This document shows, piece after piece, positions 56,374 to 64,000 of a stretch of DNA of 64,000 nt; the first letter of the stretch is position 1; each line of letters begins with the position of its first letter. The stretch spans positions 165,702,615 through 165,766,614 of the forward strand of contig OX352772.1 of NCBI GenBank assembly GCA_947095535.1. The letters run 5' to 3'. A program made the translations under genes and the position numbers. This DNA comes from Poecilobothrus nobilitatus. Lineage: Eukaryota > Arthropoda > Insecta > Diptera > Dolichopodidae. The notes below the pieces were generated by a model. That model was not told the DNA's origin, made no database searches, and saw only the letters and a program-made list of their open reading frames with translations.

Positions 56374-56876
56374 TTAAATAATTTGTTTAACTTCCCCTGT
56401 TAACGGTTTAAATTCAATTAAACGATCGTGCAAAATAAGACAATAAGCTGCAGTATTGTCTGGAATTGGTTTCAAAGTTTTTATATCAATTTTAACATCA
56501 ACTGCTCCCATTTTAACATTTTCATTTTGATAACGAGTATCAATTACAAAGATTGGTGAATCATTTTTAAATTTTTTGCATGAAAGTAAAGGTTCTGATA
56601 TTGAATGATTATAATAAAAACTTCTAAAACTTGAATATGCTTCATATGCTAAAGCATAACGATCTCTATTAAAACCTAAATGCATATCCTCATATGGATA
56701 TGCTTCAGAATTTAAATGCACTTTTATATCTGTGACATCACAGTGATTTGAAAGATCTTTTTGTGACATCAAAAATTTTGAAAGATCTTTTTGACCATTA
56801 TTTTGGGTAGTTTGTAGAGCTAAAATAATTAAACGAGGTTTCTCAAGTTGTGAAACTGTTTGAACATTCCAAATGG
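56374..56876 (-). pseudogene. Major capsid protein, C-terminal third
   Basis: From 56,876 the minus strand reads IWNVQTVSQLEKPRLIILAL, then YALAYEAYSSFRSFYYNHS, FVIDTRYQNENVKMGAVDV and TAAYCLILHDRLIEFKPLTG, ending at 56,374. This is the C-terminal part of the double-jelly-roll capsid protein of insect Polintons. Its first two thirds are missing: the frame above 56,877 is antisense polymerase sequence. A 30-bp internal duplication (QKDLSKFLMS then QKDLSNHCDV, 56,731-56,791) keeps the frame. The capsid would form the virus-like shell, so its loss ends particle formation by this copy. Confidence 0.82.
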
Positions 56877-57897
56877 TATAAGAGGGGGTCTTACACAAGT
56901 TTGCAAACGCTATTCCCAAACTAATAATTTATATATGGCAAATTATGATTCAAACAAATCATCATCTTATATAAGTTATTTTGATATTAACAATCAATAC
57001 GGTTGGGCTATGAGCCAATATTTACCTTTAAACAATTTTGAATGGGAGGAAGATATTAATAAATATAATAAAGAATTTATATTAGGTATTTCTGATGAAA
57101 ATCCTATTGGATATATATTCGAAGTAGATATAAAATATCCTAACGAGCTTCATGATTTACACAGAGATTTACCCTTTTGCCCTGAACATTTATCAATAAA
57201 TTCAGGTGATAAAAAATTAATAGCTACTCTATTTGATAAAGACAAATATGTTATCCATTATAGAAATTTGAAATTAGCTCTAAAAAATGGTTTAGAAATA
57301 AAAAAAATTCATAAAATTTTACAATTTACACAATCAGATTACCTTAAGCCATACATAGAGTTGAATACTAAACTACGTACACAAGCAATAGATAAGTTTG
57401 AAAAAGAACTATATAAGCTAATGAATAATGCAATATTCGGTAAAACTATAGAAAATGTTAGAAAACACTGTGATATAAAACTTAAAACTTACTGGCATGG
57501 GCGTTATGGCGCTAATGCATTAATTGCATCTCCATATTTCAAAAGTTCTACTATTTTTCAAGAAAATTTAGTTGCAATAGAACTCTATAAAACTGAAATA
57601 TTTTTCAATAAACCAATTTATGTAGGTATGGCCATATTAGATATTTCAAAAACATTAATATATGAATTTTTTTATGATTACGTGAAAAAAAAATTACAAC
57701 AGAATTGTAGTCTTTTATATACTGATACTGACAGTCTTATTTTAGAAATTAATAACAAAAATATATATGATATAATTAAAGAAGACTGTTATGAACGGTT
57801 TGACACTAGTGATTATCCTATGAACAATAAGTGGCAAATTCCTTTAGTAAACAAAAAAATTATAGGACTAATGAAAGATGAAATGAATGGTAAAAAT
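56877..57897 (+). repeat. Transplanted polymerase fragment with intact reading frame
   Basis: The segment is a near-identical copy of 54,150-55,130 of the polymerase gene and keeps motifs A, B and C in one uninterrupted frame of about 340 codons (YFDINNQYGWAMSQYLP, LMNNAIFGKTIENVR, LLYTDTDSLI). Compared with it, the first copy lacks about 37-40 bp near 54,510 and has two extra A at 54,920. It sits between the capsid C-terminus and the protease N-terminus, in opposite direction to both. Short identical sequences occur at both junctions (AAATGGTATAAG on the left; TAAAAATTATA on the right). It has no start signal of its own. Confidence 0.9.
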
Positions 57898-58170
57898 TAT
57901 AAACAATTTTATTTCCTAAATATTTAATTACTTCTAATGGAGGTTGTAAATTTCCAAAGCTGTCAAAATATTGTATGGTTTGAGGTTTTTTATAATAAGC
58001 TACCCAGTGCGTTCCATTTCCAATGGAATTATCTAAATTAATTATACCACATTCATATTTCAAAGGTTTGTGTGTTGGTAAATTATCTCGCATAAAAACT
58101 CCACGGAAATGCTTTAAGTGTTTTTTTCCAAATTCTTCTAAGTCATAATTGTTAAGTGCTCTTTTGGGTA
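57898..58170 (-). pseudogene. Adenain-like cysteine protease, C-terminus cut off
   Basis: On the minus strand from about 58,170: LPKRALNNYDLEEFGKKHLK, HFRGVFMRDNLP, YECGIINLDNSIGNGTHWVA and IQYFDSFGNLQPPLEVIKYL. The catalytic His lies in GTHWVAYY and the following acidic position in YFDSFG. The catalytic Cys, normally near a C-terminal Q-x-x-x-S-x-x-CG box, is missing because the polymerase piece begins after GNKIVYN. No ATG precedes the first block in frame; the start seems lost. In Polintons this enzyme matures capsid proteins. The pVI-like gene ends just upstream and overlaps it slightly. Confidence 0.85.
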
Positions 58171-58176
58171 GCTCAT

Positions 58177-58524
58177 TTATTGGTTTTTTGGATTCAAATA
58201 AAGACCCAACCCTTTCTTATATGGTTTTAATTGTAATCCTTTTCCTTCTTTTAATGCTATGGCTTCCATCATTTTATTATGCCGTTTACTTTCTTGTAAC
58301 TCCTTATAACCATTTTTAGCATCGTTTATAGCTTTAGCTATTCCAGCAGCACCACCTGATAATGCACCAACAGCTGAAAGACCCGCAAATATAGGAATTA
58401 AAGGTAAAATTCCTCCAATTTTTGGTACTGGAATTATTCTAGGGATATCAATTGTTTTTTTCTGTCCTCTAGAAAACTTTCGAGCTGCTTGTAAAGCAAT
58501 TCTTATAGTATTTTTGTCATTCAT
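58177..58524 (-). CDS. pVI/pX-like minor virion protein of Polinton
   Basis: One hundred fifteen residues, intact. After a basic start (ALQAARKFSRGQKKTID) there is a hydrophobic glycine/alanine-rich segment (GGILPLIPIFAGLSAVGALS, residues about 37-56) continuing GGAAGIAKAINDAKNGYKEL. It ends in repeats of GLQLKPYKKGLGLYLNP. The amphipathic, membrane-active look and position beside the protease recall adenovirus pVI-type cement proteins. The same protein occurs in other insect Polintons. Role is by analogy. Confidence 0.72.
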   Translation of the reverse strand: MNDKNTIRIALQAARKFSRGQKKTIDIPRIIPVPKIGGILPLIPIFAGLSAVGALSGGAAGIAKAINDAKNGYKELQESKRHNKMMEAIALKEGKGLQLKPYKKGLGLYLNPKNQ

Positions 58525-58590
58525 AGGTTTTTTTATAGTTTTAACCGCTGTTCTGGCTTCCTTTATAATATTTCTTATCGATTTTCTTCT

Positions 58591-59013
58591 TTATTTTTTT
58601 ATTGATTTTCTGCTTTGTTTTTTTATCGTTTTCTTTTTCAAACCCATACCGAGTTTAACCTTAGCTTTCATTGTGTTTGTAACTAAAAATGCATTAGCTT
58701 TTTCTCCCAAACTTGAGTTTTTAGATTTAAATCTTTGCCAAGCTTTATCAGCGAATGTGTTATCAGCTCTATAACGATGATGTTTATCTGTACTTTCAGA
58801 ATATGCTATATTATGTACACGACAAGCCTCATCTAAATCATTAATTCCTTTATCACCGCGAGCTAATCGTTTTGTTAATTTTGTTCCAGGTCCACAATAA
58901 TTATAGCCTGGTAAATGTGCTTCAAATGGTAATTTATTCATTATAGTATTGATAATACCTTCCCCGCCAACAGTTTTTTTATAACTGTTCATGCATTTAT
59001 TACGATTAATCAT
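58591..59013 (-). CDS. Parvovirus-VP1-type phospholipase A2 domain protein
   Basis: One hundred forty residues, intact. The calcium-loop YCGPG lies at residues 39-43 (LPGYNYCGPGTKL). The second conserved block DEACRVHNIAY gives H67 and Y71, but N68 stands where the catalytic pair needs D (HDxxY in viral PLA2). The rest of the domain (GDKGINDLD, TFADKAWQRF) is typical of the PLA2-like domain of parvovirus VP1 and of Polinton virion proteins. The C-terminus is highly basic (GLKKKTIKKQSRKSIKK). It would act in membrane passage of particles; with N68 activity is doubtful. Transcribed divergently from the ATPase 90 bp away. Confidence 0.85.
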   Translation of the reverse strand: MINRNKCMNSYKKTVGGEGIINTIMNKLPFEAHLPGYNYCGPGTKLTKRLARGDKGINDLDEACRVHNIAYSESTDKHHRYRADNTFADKAWQRFKSKNSSLGEKANAFLVTNTMKAKVKLGMGLKKKTIKKQSRKSIKK

Positions 59014-59105
59014 GCTTACTTTAGTTTAAGAAAGTTCATCGGGCACTAATCATCTTTATTTATACATTAACCATTTAAAACTATTTTTTATCGGTAGTTA
59101 AAAAA

Positions 59106-59789
59106 ATGAAATTTGTAAAAATAGATAATGCAATAAAAATAAAAAATTTTGATCGAAATTCCGAGAAAAAAGAGAAAAAACATGGTGATTTATTTCCAGA
59201 TAGTATAAGAGGATTAATAGTAGGGCCCTCAAACTGCGGTAAAACTAATGTTATGCTGAGCATGCTTTTAGATCCTAAAGGACTTAAATTTAGAAACCTA
59301 TACATTTATTCGAAGACACTACATCAACCTAAATATCAATACTTAAAGAAATTAATAAAACCAATTAAAGGAATGGGCTACAGCGAGTTTTCTAATAATG
59401 TTGACATAATTAATCCATCTGCTTCTAAATCTAACTCAGTATTTATATTTGATGATGTAGCTTGTGATAAACAAGATAGTATAAGAGCTTACTTTTGCAT
59501 GGGGCGGCATCAAGAAGTTGATAGCTTTTATTTATGTCAATCATATACAAAAATTCCAAAACATTTAGTTAGAGATAATGCAAACTTTTTGATTATATTC
59601 AAGCAGGATGATTTAAATTTAAAGCATATTTATAACGATCACGTGAATTCAGATATGTCTTACAATGATTTCAGAAAATTGAGTGCATGTTGCTGGAATG
59701 ATGAGTACGGGTTTCTCTTAATCGATAAAGATAAAAATTTAAATAACGGTCGCTATAGAAAAAAATTTGATGAATTTATAAAATTTTAA
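59106..59789 (+). CDS. Genome-packaging ATPase (A32/FtsK-HerA type)
   Basis: Two hundred twenty-seven residues, intact. Walker A GPSNCGKT occupies residues 40-47 and Walker B VFIFDD residues 112-117, followed by a sensor-like SFYLCQSYTKIPKHLVRDNA at about 136-155. The protein ends SACCWNDEYGFLLIDKD and a basic tail, as usual in Polintons. It would pump element DNA into the capsid. The start at 59,106 is preceded by a divergent spacer shared with the PLA2 gene. It is one of the best-preserved genes of the element. Confidence 0.93.
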   Translation: MKFVKIDNAIKIKNFDRNSEKKEKKHGDLFPDSIRGLIVGPSNCGKTNVMLSMLLDPKGLKFRNLYIYSKTLHQPKYQYLKKLIKPIKGMGYSEFSNNVDIINPSASKSNSVFIFDDVACDKQDSIRAYFCMGRHQEVDSFYLCQSYTKIPKHLVRDNANFLIIFKQDDLNLKHIYNDHVNSDMSYNDFRKLSACCWNDEYGFLLIDKDKNLNNGRYRKKFDEFIKF

Positions 59790-59854
59790 AACAATTTCAA
59801 TTAATAGCTGACAACAGATATCAGTTAAAAGTTTATATGAGGTTAATATTTCAT

Positions 59855-60038
59855 ATAACTTAACAGTTAACAGCAGAGTAGTCATCAGCTAACAACAAAG
59901 CAGTTGTCAGTTAAGAATAGAGCAGTTATTAGCTAATAACAAAGCAGTTATCAGTTAAGAATAGACCAGTTATCAGCTAACAACGAAGCAGTTATCAGTT
60001 AACAACGAAGCAGTTATCAGTTAACAACGAAGCAGTTA
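59855..60038 (+). repeat. 22-23-bp minisatellite upstream of a Polinton gene
   Basis: About eight units based on CAGTTATCAGTTAACAACGA, with variant forms CAGCTAACAACAAAG and CAGTTAAGAATAGAG in the first half and near-identical units at the end (59,990-60,038). Each late unit holds the palindrome GTTAAC. It lies in the 306-bp gap before the next gene and could contain its promoter. Confidence 0.85.
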
Positions 60039-60095
60039 GTCCTTGCTGAATAACAATAGAAAAAGTAGAGTTAGTTAAGAAAAATAAGTTCAAGA

Positions 60096-61052
60096 ATGAA
60101 TGAAAAACGCATGAAAGATTTAATCAAAACTCGAAAAAGTTTAAAAAAAAAATTTCATTCCTTGAAAGTAGGGAAACTGGCAGAAGATCAAAATCTGGAA
60201 GCATCATTTACCCCCATTATTAAACCGTTAAAAGAATTAACTGATGTTGTGAAACAACAACAATATACGAAAAGTTTTATCATACCGGAAAACAAATCAG
60301 AAATAAAACAACCGCTTCATGATGACGATAAGTTCTTTGAATCACCTAAAAACAAAAGTAACTCTTGGAGCAAATTTAAAACTTCAACACCGAACACTAT
60401 AAAATTTGAAACGTCATCTGAAATTGATAACACTAATAGTGAATCTAATTTCACAATTTCACAATTGCTTTTTCCTAACAAATCAGAACTTGACAAAACA
60501 TATGGACCCTATTTTGATAAGTCATCAAACTCTCAAAAACTTGGAAATGCTGATTTTAGAATAGATGAAATTACTAAAAATATATTGATTGATGATGAAG
60601 TTTTTAAAGGAACACATGGGTTATATGAATTAATATTTAAAAAAAAGCCTATCAACTATTCTGAAAATGATCTAAATGTGTATCGTCAAATACTTGATAA
60701 AACAAATGCACATAGAAGAAATTATAAAAATTCAAAACAAATACGTGGAAACAAAGGTTTTAAATTTAAGAATATTTGAAGAAAATTATATGAACATGAT
60801 TATAACACTAGAAGGAAAAAAATTGGTATGGTACACACAAAACAACAATTTACAAAATTTTTACCTACTACAACAAGAACACATTTGAATTATATCAAAC
60901 AACCAAATCAGTATGTTTATTGGGATAATCCTAATGAGTTGGTTGATAGATTAAGACTTTTAATTGGGTCACAATCAGCTGGTAACAACAATCATCATAA
61001 TGAAATTATATCTATAATTGAAGAGTTGCGAGAAGCAAATATAATTGAATAA
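60096..61052 (+). pseudogene. Polinton-conserved protein with one in-frame stop
   Basis: The frame opens MNEKRMKDLIKTRKSLKKKF, has a disordered serine- and asparagine-rich centre, and then an ordered part: LLFPNKSELDKTYGPYFDK, GTHGLYELIFKKKPINYSEN and YRQILDKTNAHRRNYKNSKQ. A single TGA at 60,777-60,779 interrupts. In the same frame the protein resumes and ends with QYVYWDNPNELVDRLRLLIG and HNEIISIIEELREANIIE. Both halves belong to one protein found in most insect Polintons, of unknown role, perhaps virion-associated. Because the frame is unbroken on both sides, this is one nonsense change and no indel. Confidence 0.8.
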
Positions 61053-61084
61053 TATTTTTGTAATAGCAATCAGTAAAAATTAAA

Positions 61085-61573
61085 ATGCCACTTGACAAGT
61101 TTGGGAGTAGCGCAGCTTCATCTTCTTTTAGGGAACTCAATATTAGAGGATCTCCAGGTATAGGTTTCAAACTAACTTCTGGAGGTAATTATGATTTAGA
61201 AAATAAAATTTTGTCAAATGTTCAAGATCCAATTAATGGAAATGACGCAGCAACACAAAATTATGTGAATAATCAAATTTTCTTTCACAAAGAATTAATA
61301 AAAATTTATATTGGAGAAATGTTCGATACTTTAACTAATGAACTTAAATTAACACAAGAAAAATTAAAAACATTAGAAGAAGAAATGGAAGATAGTTTAG
61401 AGGAAGTCCACAACAAATTTTCTACAATGTTAAGTGAAAAATTTTCAGAAATAAATGATTTTAATCAATTTCAAATTAAAAAACCAATTGGATTTATTAA
61501 TGAGAGACTACAAAAAGCTGAAGCTAAAGCTCAATCAGCATTAGATTTAATTAATAACTTAAAAAAAAATTAA
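61085..61573 (+). CDS. Polinton-associated coiled-coil protein
   Basis: One hundred sixty-two residues, intact. The N-terminal part GFKLTSGGNYDLENKILSNV and DPINGNDAATQNYVN resembles the short motif that precedes fibre or collar-type proteins of phages and viruses. A long coiled coil follows (ELKLTQEKLKTLEEEMEDSL and on to the end). A role as a trimeric fibre-like virion protein is inference. It starts 32 bp after the previous gene. Confidence 0.65.
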   Translation: MPLDKFGSSAASSSFRELNIRGSPGIGFKLTSGGNYDLENKILSNVQDPINGNDAATQNYVNNQIFFHKELIKIYIGEMFDTLTNELKLTQEKLKTLEEEMEDSLEEVHNKFSTMLSEKFSEINDFNQFQIKKPIGFINERLQKAEAKAQSALDLINNLKKN

Positions 61574-61602
61574 TTAGGATCAGTTTTCATTTAATTTTTG
61601 AA

Positions 61603-61894
61603 ATGGATATACATCAAATCGGATTTACTCTAAATAATTTTTTAAATAAATATGAAGCTAATTTACTAGAGGAGCATTATCATGAACTGATTCATCATTA
61701 TAATTTTCTACTGGAATTTAAAAACTCAAAACAAATAGATACAAAAGAATATGGTTTTCATTGGGATATATTGCCCATATTCATCAGATACATCTGATTC
61801 ATTTCCTGAAACTTGTCCTTGTATATCAGCCGAAACAATCATGTTAAGAATTGTGAAATTACTAAACTTATATGATAGAATTAAAAATAAATAA
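61603..61894 (+). pseudogene. Small Polinton-associated protein, frameshifted near its end
   Basis: It opens MDIHQIGFTLNNFLNKYEAN and continues KEYGFHWDILPIFIRYI. The open frame stops at 61,797, but a one-base shift restores SDSFPETCPCISAETIMLRI and a natural end at 61,894. Total length would be about 98 residues. The same short protein appears in other insect Polintons. Function unknown. Confidence 0.6.
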
Positions 61895-61937
61895 AATATT
61901 TTTCCGTTAAAAATTGTTTTACTTATTTATATTTTAA

Positions 61938-62264
61938 ATGAGTAAAGGTGAGGTTGTTGTTGATGATTTACTTGACTGGCTCGATGAAGTAAACGAGGAG
62001 AACAAAGTTGAAATTTCAGATTCTGTTAAAGCAAAAAAAGATGAAGAAGAAAACGTAAAAAAGCGAATTAGCTTTAATTTAAAACCTCAAATAAATATAT
62101 TATACAAATGGAATACAGCGTATAAATTAGCTCGACAAAAATATTGGGAATTGATAGCACTCGATCGCTGGAGATTCAACCAAAGAATTCAAAAAACTGA
62201 TGATATTATTTCTAAAATTCTAGATAGTAGTCATCGGAAACAAATTTTTAATGAGATTTTTTGA
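61938..62264 (+). CDS. Small Polinton ORF before integrase
   Basis: One hundred eight residues, intact: an acidic start (MSKGEVVVDDLLDWLDEVNE), a charged linker and a helical C-terminal part (NILYKWNTAYKLARQKYWEL, DRWRFNQRIQK). No known domain. It ends 4 bp before the first possible integrase ATG, so the two may be co-transcribed. Confidence 0.5.
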   Translation: MSKGEVVVDDLLDWLDEVNEENKVEISDSVKAKKDEEENVKKRISFNLKPQINILYKWNTAYKLARQKYWELIALDRWRFNQRIQKTDDIISKILDSSHRKQIFNEIF

Positions 62265-62268
62265 TTAA

Positions 62269-63245
62269 TTGCAAATTTTAGCAATAAATAGAATTGCAAA
62301 AAAATATTTCACTTCATTAAATATGAGTAAAAGAAAGGTTGTTGATGAGTTGCATAAACATGCGCGGAAAAATTTTAAACGACGTAGAGTTATAATAAAA
62401 GGTTTTGGTGATCTTTGGCAAGCTGATTTAGTAGAAATGGGATCATATGCTAAAGAGAATAAAGGTTTTAAATTTTTATTAACTGTGATTGATACTTTCT
62501 CCAAATATGCATGGGCAATTCCCATAAAAAGAAAAACTGCAGAGAATGTTACAGAAGCAATGCAAAATATTTTCATGACTTTTAAAAGACATCCGCAAAA
62601 TTTGCAAACGGATGATGGAAAAGAATTTTTCAATAAAATATTCAAAAAATTAATGAATAAATATGAAAAAAATCATTATTCAACATTTAGTACATTAAAA
62701 GCATCTATTGTTAAACGTTTTAATAGAACTTTAAAAGAAAGAATGTGGAAAGAGTTTAGTTTTAATGGAAATTATAAATGGATAAGCCTAATTGAAGAAC
62801 TAGTCAAACAATATAACAATAAACATCGAACAATTAAAAAACGTCCATCAGATGTTAAGAAATATAATGCTAAGGATTTAATTAAAAATGTGTACAATCA
62901 TATCAAAATAGTTCCACCTGCTAAATTTAAAGTTGGTGATTCAGTTCGAATAAGCAAATATAAACAAATTTTTGAAAAAGGTTATACACCAAATTGGACA
63001 ACTGAAATATTTAAAATCAAGAAAGTTCAAATTACCAACCCAGTAACATATTTATTAGAAGATTATCAAGGTCAACCAATACAAGGAGGCTTCTATGAAT
63101 ATGAATTGAATTGTTAACAGCTGATCAAAAACAAGTATACTTGATTGAAAAAATTCTTAAAACTAAAGATAATAAAATTTTTGTTAAATGGTTAGGATTT
63201 TCTACTAATCATAATTCATGGATAAATAAAAATGATATATTATAA
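62269..63245 (+). pseudogene. Polinton integrase with chromodomain, catalytic Glu replaced
   Basis: Retroviral-type DDE integrase. The likely start is Met19 (MSKRKVVDELHKHARKNF, 62,323). Catalytic D53 lies in LWQADLVEM and D115 in LQTDDGKEFF. The third position, in the (I/V)-V-E-RFNRTLK block, is K149 (ASIVKRFNRTLKERMW; codon AAA near 62,713), so the DDE triad is broken. The SH3-like region (PAKFKVGDSVRISKYK) and QPIQGGFYEYEL follow. The frame stops at 63,117; in the next frame 63,120-63,245 encodes KQVYLIEKILKTKDNKIFVK and WLGFSTNHNSWI, a chromodomain. So the gene has one substitution of the catalytic residue and one indel before the chromodomain. Confidence 0.92.
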
Positions 63246-63302
63246 AAAAATGTTTTTATTTTAATATTTAATAATTATAAAATATTTATTTTATTTGTAA
63301 AA

Positions 63303-63943
63303 TTAAAGAATTTCCATTTGATATGACGACTTTTGTTTTATTGACCGCACATCAAGTATTGTATAATCAGATTTATAATCTACATCTATTATTGAAACTG
63401 ATTCTATTTCTCCACCATTTGAGATTCTATCTGCTAAAAATCGCGATATTCAAAGCATTGAATTTTGAGAAATTTTTGTTTAAAGTTGCTATCATATGCA
63501 CATCTTATATGTATTTCTTTAGTATCCGCATACTCCAATTTAAAATGTCTATAGAATATATAATCACTGTTTATTATTCGACCAATATTACGTTCTTTCA
63601 AAATCAGTTCTTGTCTAAAAGCTTCAATAGCCTCATCTACAGATACATAATGGGGTTCTGAATCAGCTTTATCTCCAAGTAAATGATCATCTGCTTTCAA
63701 AGTAGTAGTAGTTGGTGTTGTTGTTATAGTTGTTTTTATTGATGTTGATTTGTTTAGCGCATGGGAAATGGAATGTTTTAATAACTGAACTGATAAATTT
63801 ACTTTTACTGTTTCATTATTCGGAAGTAATATATTAAAATATGTACTTCCAAAAGCTGATTCATCTAACTTAACATCTGGAATTGGTGCTGAATTTGTTT
63901 GAATAGTTAACAAACAAAATATAAATAAGAGAAATGAAATCAT
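63303..63943 (-). pseudogene. Secreted protein of unknown family beside the integrase
   Basis: The gene starts at 63,943 with a clear signal peptide (MISFLLFIFCLLTIQTNSAP). A region with an N-linked-type motif follows (LLPNNETVKVNLSVQLLKH), then a Thr-rich mucin-like linker (TTITTTPTTTTLK, residues about 70-85) and an ordered part (YVSVDEAIEAFRQELILKER, FYRHFKLEYADTKEIHIRCA). The open frame ends at 63,434 in a run of five T, but one base shift restores FLADRISNGGEIESVSIIDV and a natural end at 63,303. No transmembrane segment is visible. I do not recognise a family. It may be Polinton cargo or a neighbouring host gene. Confidence 0.55.
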
Positions 63944-64000
63944 CGTTTTATTTTACAAAAATATGATATATCTTTATCAAAGGTTCACGTAATAATGATG

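Larger units (their letters stand above)
50640..63950 (+). mobile_element. Polinton/Maverick DNA transposon, rearranged
   Basis: The set of family-B DNA polymerase, adenain-like protease, double-jelly-roll capsid, packaging ATPase and retroviral-type integrase defines a Polinton. Order here: small ORF (+), polymerase (+), RNase H-like (-), capsid C-terminus (-), transplanted polymerase piece (+), protease N-terminus (-), pVI-like (-), PLA2 (-), ATPase (+), four Polinton-type ORFs (+), integrase plus chromodomain (+) and a secreted protein (-). The minor capsid (penton) gene and most of the major capsid gene are missing. Terminal inverted repeats were not found in the window; the right one may lie beyond 64,000. 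Ends are approximate. Confidence 0.92.

Noticed and set aside
58514..58774. Plus-strand hydrophobic 86-codon frame resembling a membrane protein
   Set aside because: It is antisense to the lysine-rich tail of the PLA2 protein and the start of the pVI-like gene; AAA/AAG codons read backwards give F and L.
59855..60038. CRISPR array
   Set aside because: The units are contiguous or vary in their whole length, with no unique spacers of constant size, and they lie in a eukaryotic transposon.

Overview
The window is AT-rich (about three quarters A+T) and almost wholly built of transposable elements and their wreckage. I see no rRNA or CRISPR array and no complete host gene. The mix points to an insect, most likely a schizophoran fly. 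It includes DINE-1/Helentron-type interspersed elements with GTCC microsatellites, THAP/P-element-like transposons, a rosa-like (DD41D) mariner, a gypsy/errantivirus-type retroelement with env, and CR1/Jockey-type LINEs. Heterochromatin, or the giant introns of a large gene, would look like this. Two short pieces look like axonemal dynein heavy-chain exons. One at 25,185-25,352 (+) is fairly convincing. One at 31,455-31,657 (-), repeated at 35,032-35,234, is weaker. Species and chromosome cannot be read from the sequence alone.

Layout. 1-14 kb: P-like transposase remnants (121-1,625 and 13,017-13,990, minus strand), a HINE of family A (2,495-4,083), and a HINE of family B carrying eleven copies of a 147-bp tandem repeat (4,329-6,465). 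Then come an inverted fragment of family B, a minus-strand LINE that lacks most of its endonuclease (7,950-10,870), and a gypsy gag-protease scrap. 14-20 kb: a second LINE fragment, two more HINE-A copies and a mariner tail. 20.3-25.1 kb: a complete but dead P-like element bounded by inverted repeats and a 7-bp target duplication, with a HINE nested inside. Just past it lies the dynein exon. 27.2-29.9 kb: a second P-like element with its own termini and a 9-bp duplication. 30.0-37.1 kb: a nearly identical 3.5-kb tandem duplication. Each unit carries Polinton integrase and packaging-ATPase fragments, gypsy and LINE remnants, and the second exon-like piece. 37-41.7 kb: low-complexity DNA, tRNA-like SINE scraps, a gypsy pol remnant and a third P-like lineage.

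41.7-49.7 kb: an errantivirus-like LTR element in the order LTR-gag-pol-env-LTR. It has several frame breaks, and a mariner sits inside its truncated 5' LTR. 50.6-63.9 kb: a Polinton/Maverick. In order it carries a small conserved ORF, protein-primed family-B DNA polymerase (broken), an RNase H-like gene (-), the major capsid C-terminus (-), an adenain-like protease (-), a pVI-like protein (-), a PLA2-domain protein (-) and the A32/FtsK-type packaging ATPase (+). Four further Polinton-type proteins, the retroviral-type integrase with chromodomain, and a secreted protein (-) follow. The capsid and protease genes are both cut off by a transplanted 1-kb piece of the same element's polymerase gene, with short shared sequence at each junction. 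The integrase also carries K in place of the catalytic E. The element therefore cannot move on its own, although ATPase, PLA2, pVI-like and several small ORFs are still open.

What I consider most worth checking: the polymerase-fragment replacement inside the Polinton, the 147-bp/293-bp repeat inside a Helentron-like element, the dynein exons stranded in repeats, the 3.5-kb tandem duplication, and the secreted protein next to the Polinton integrase.
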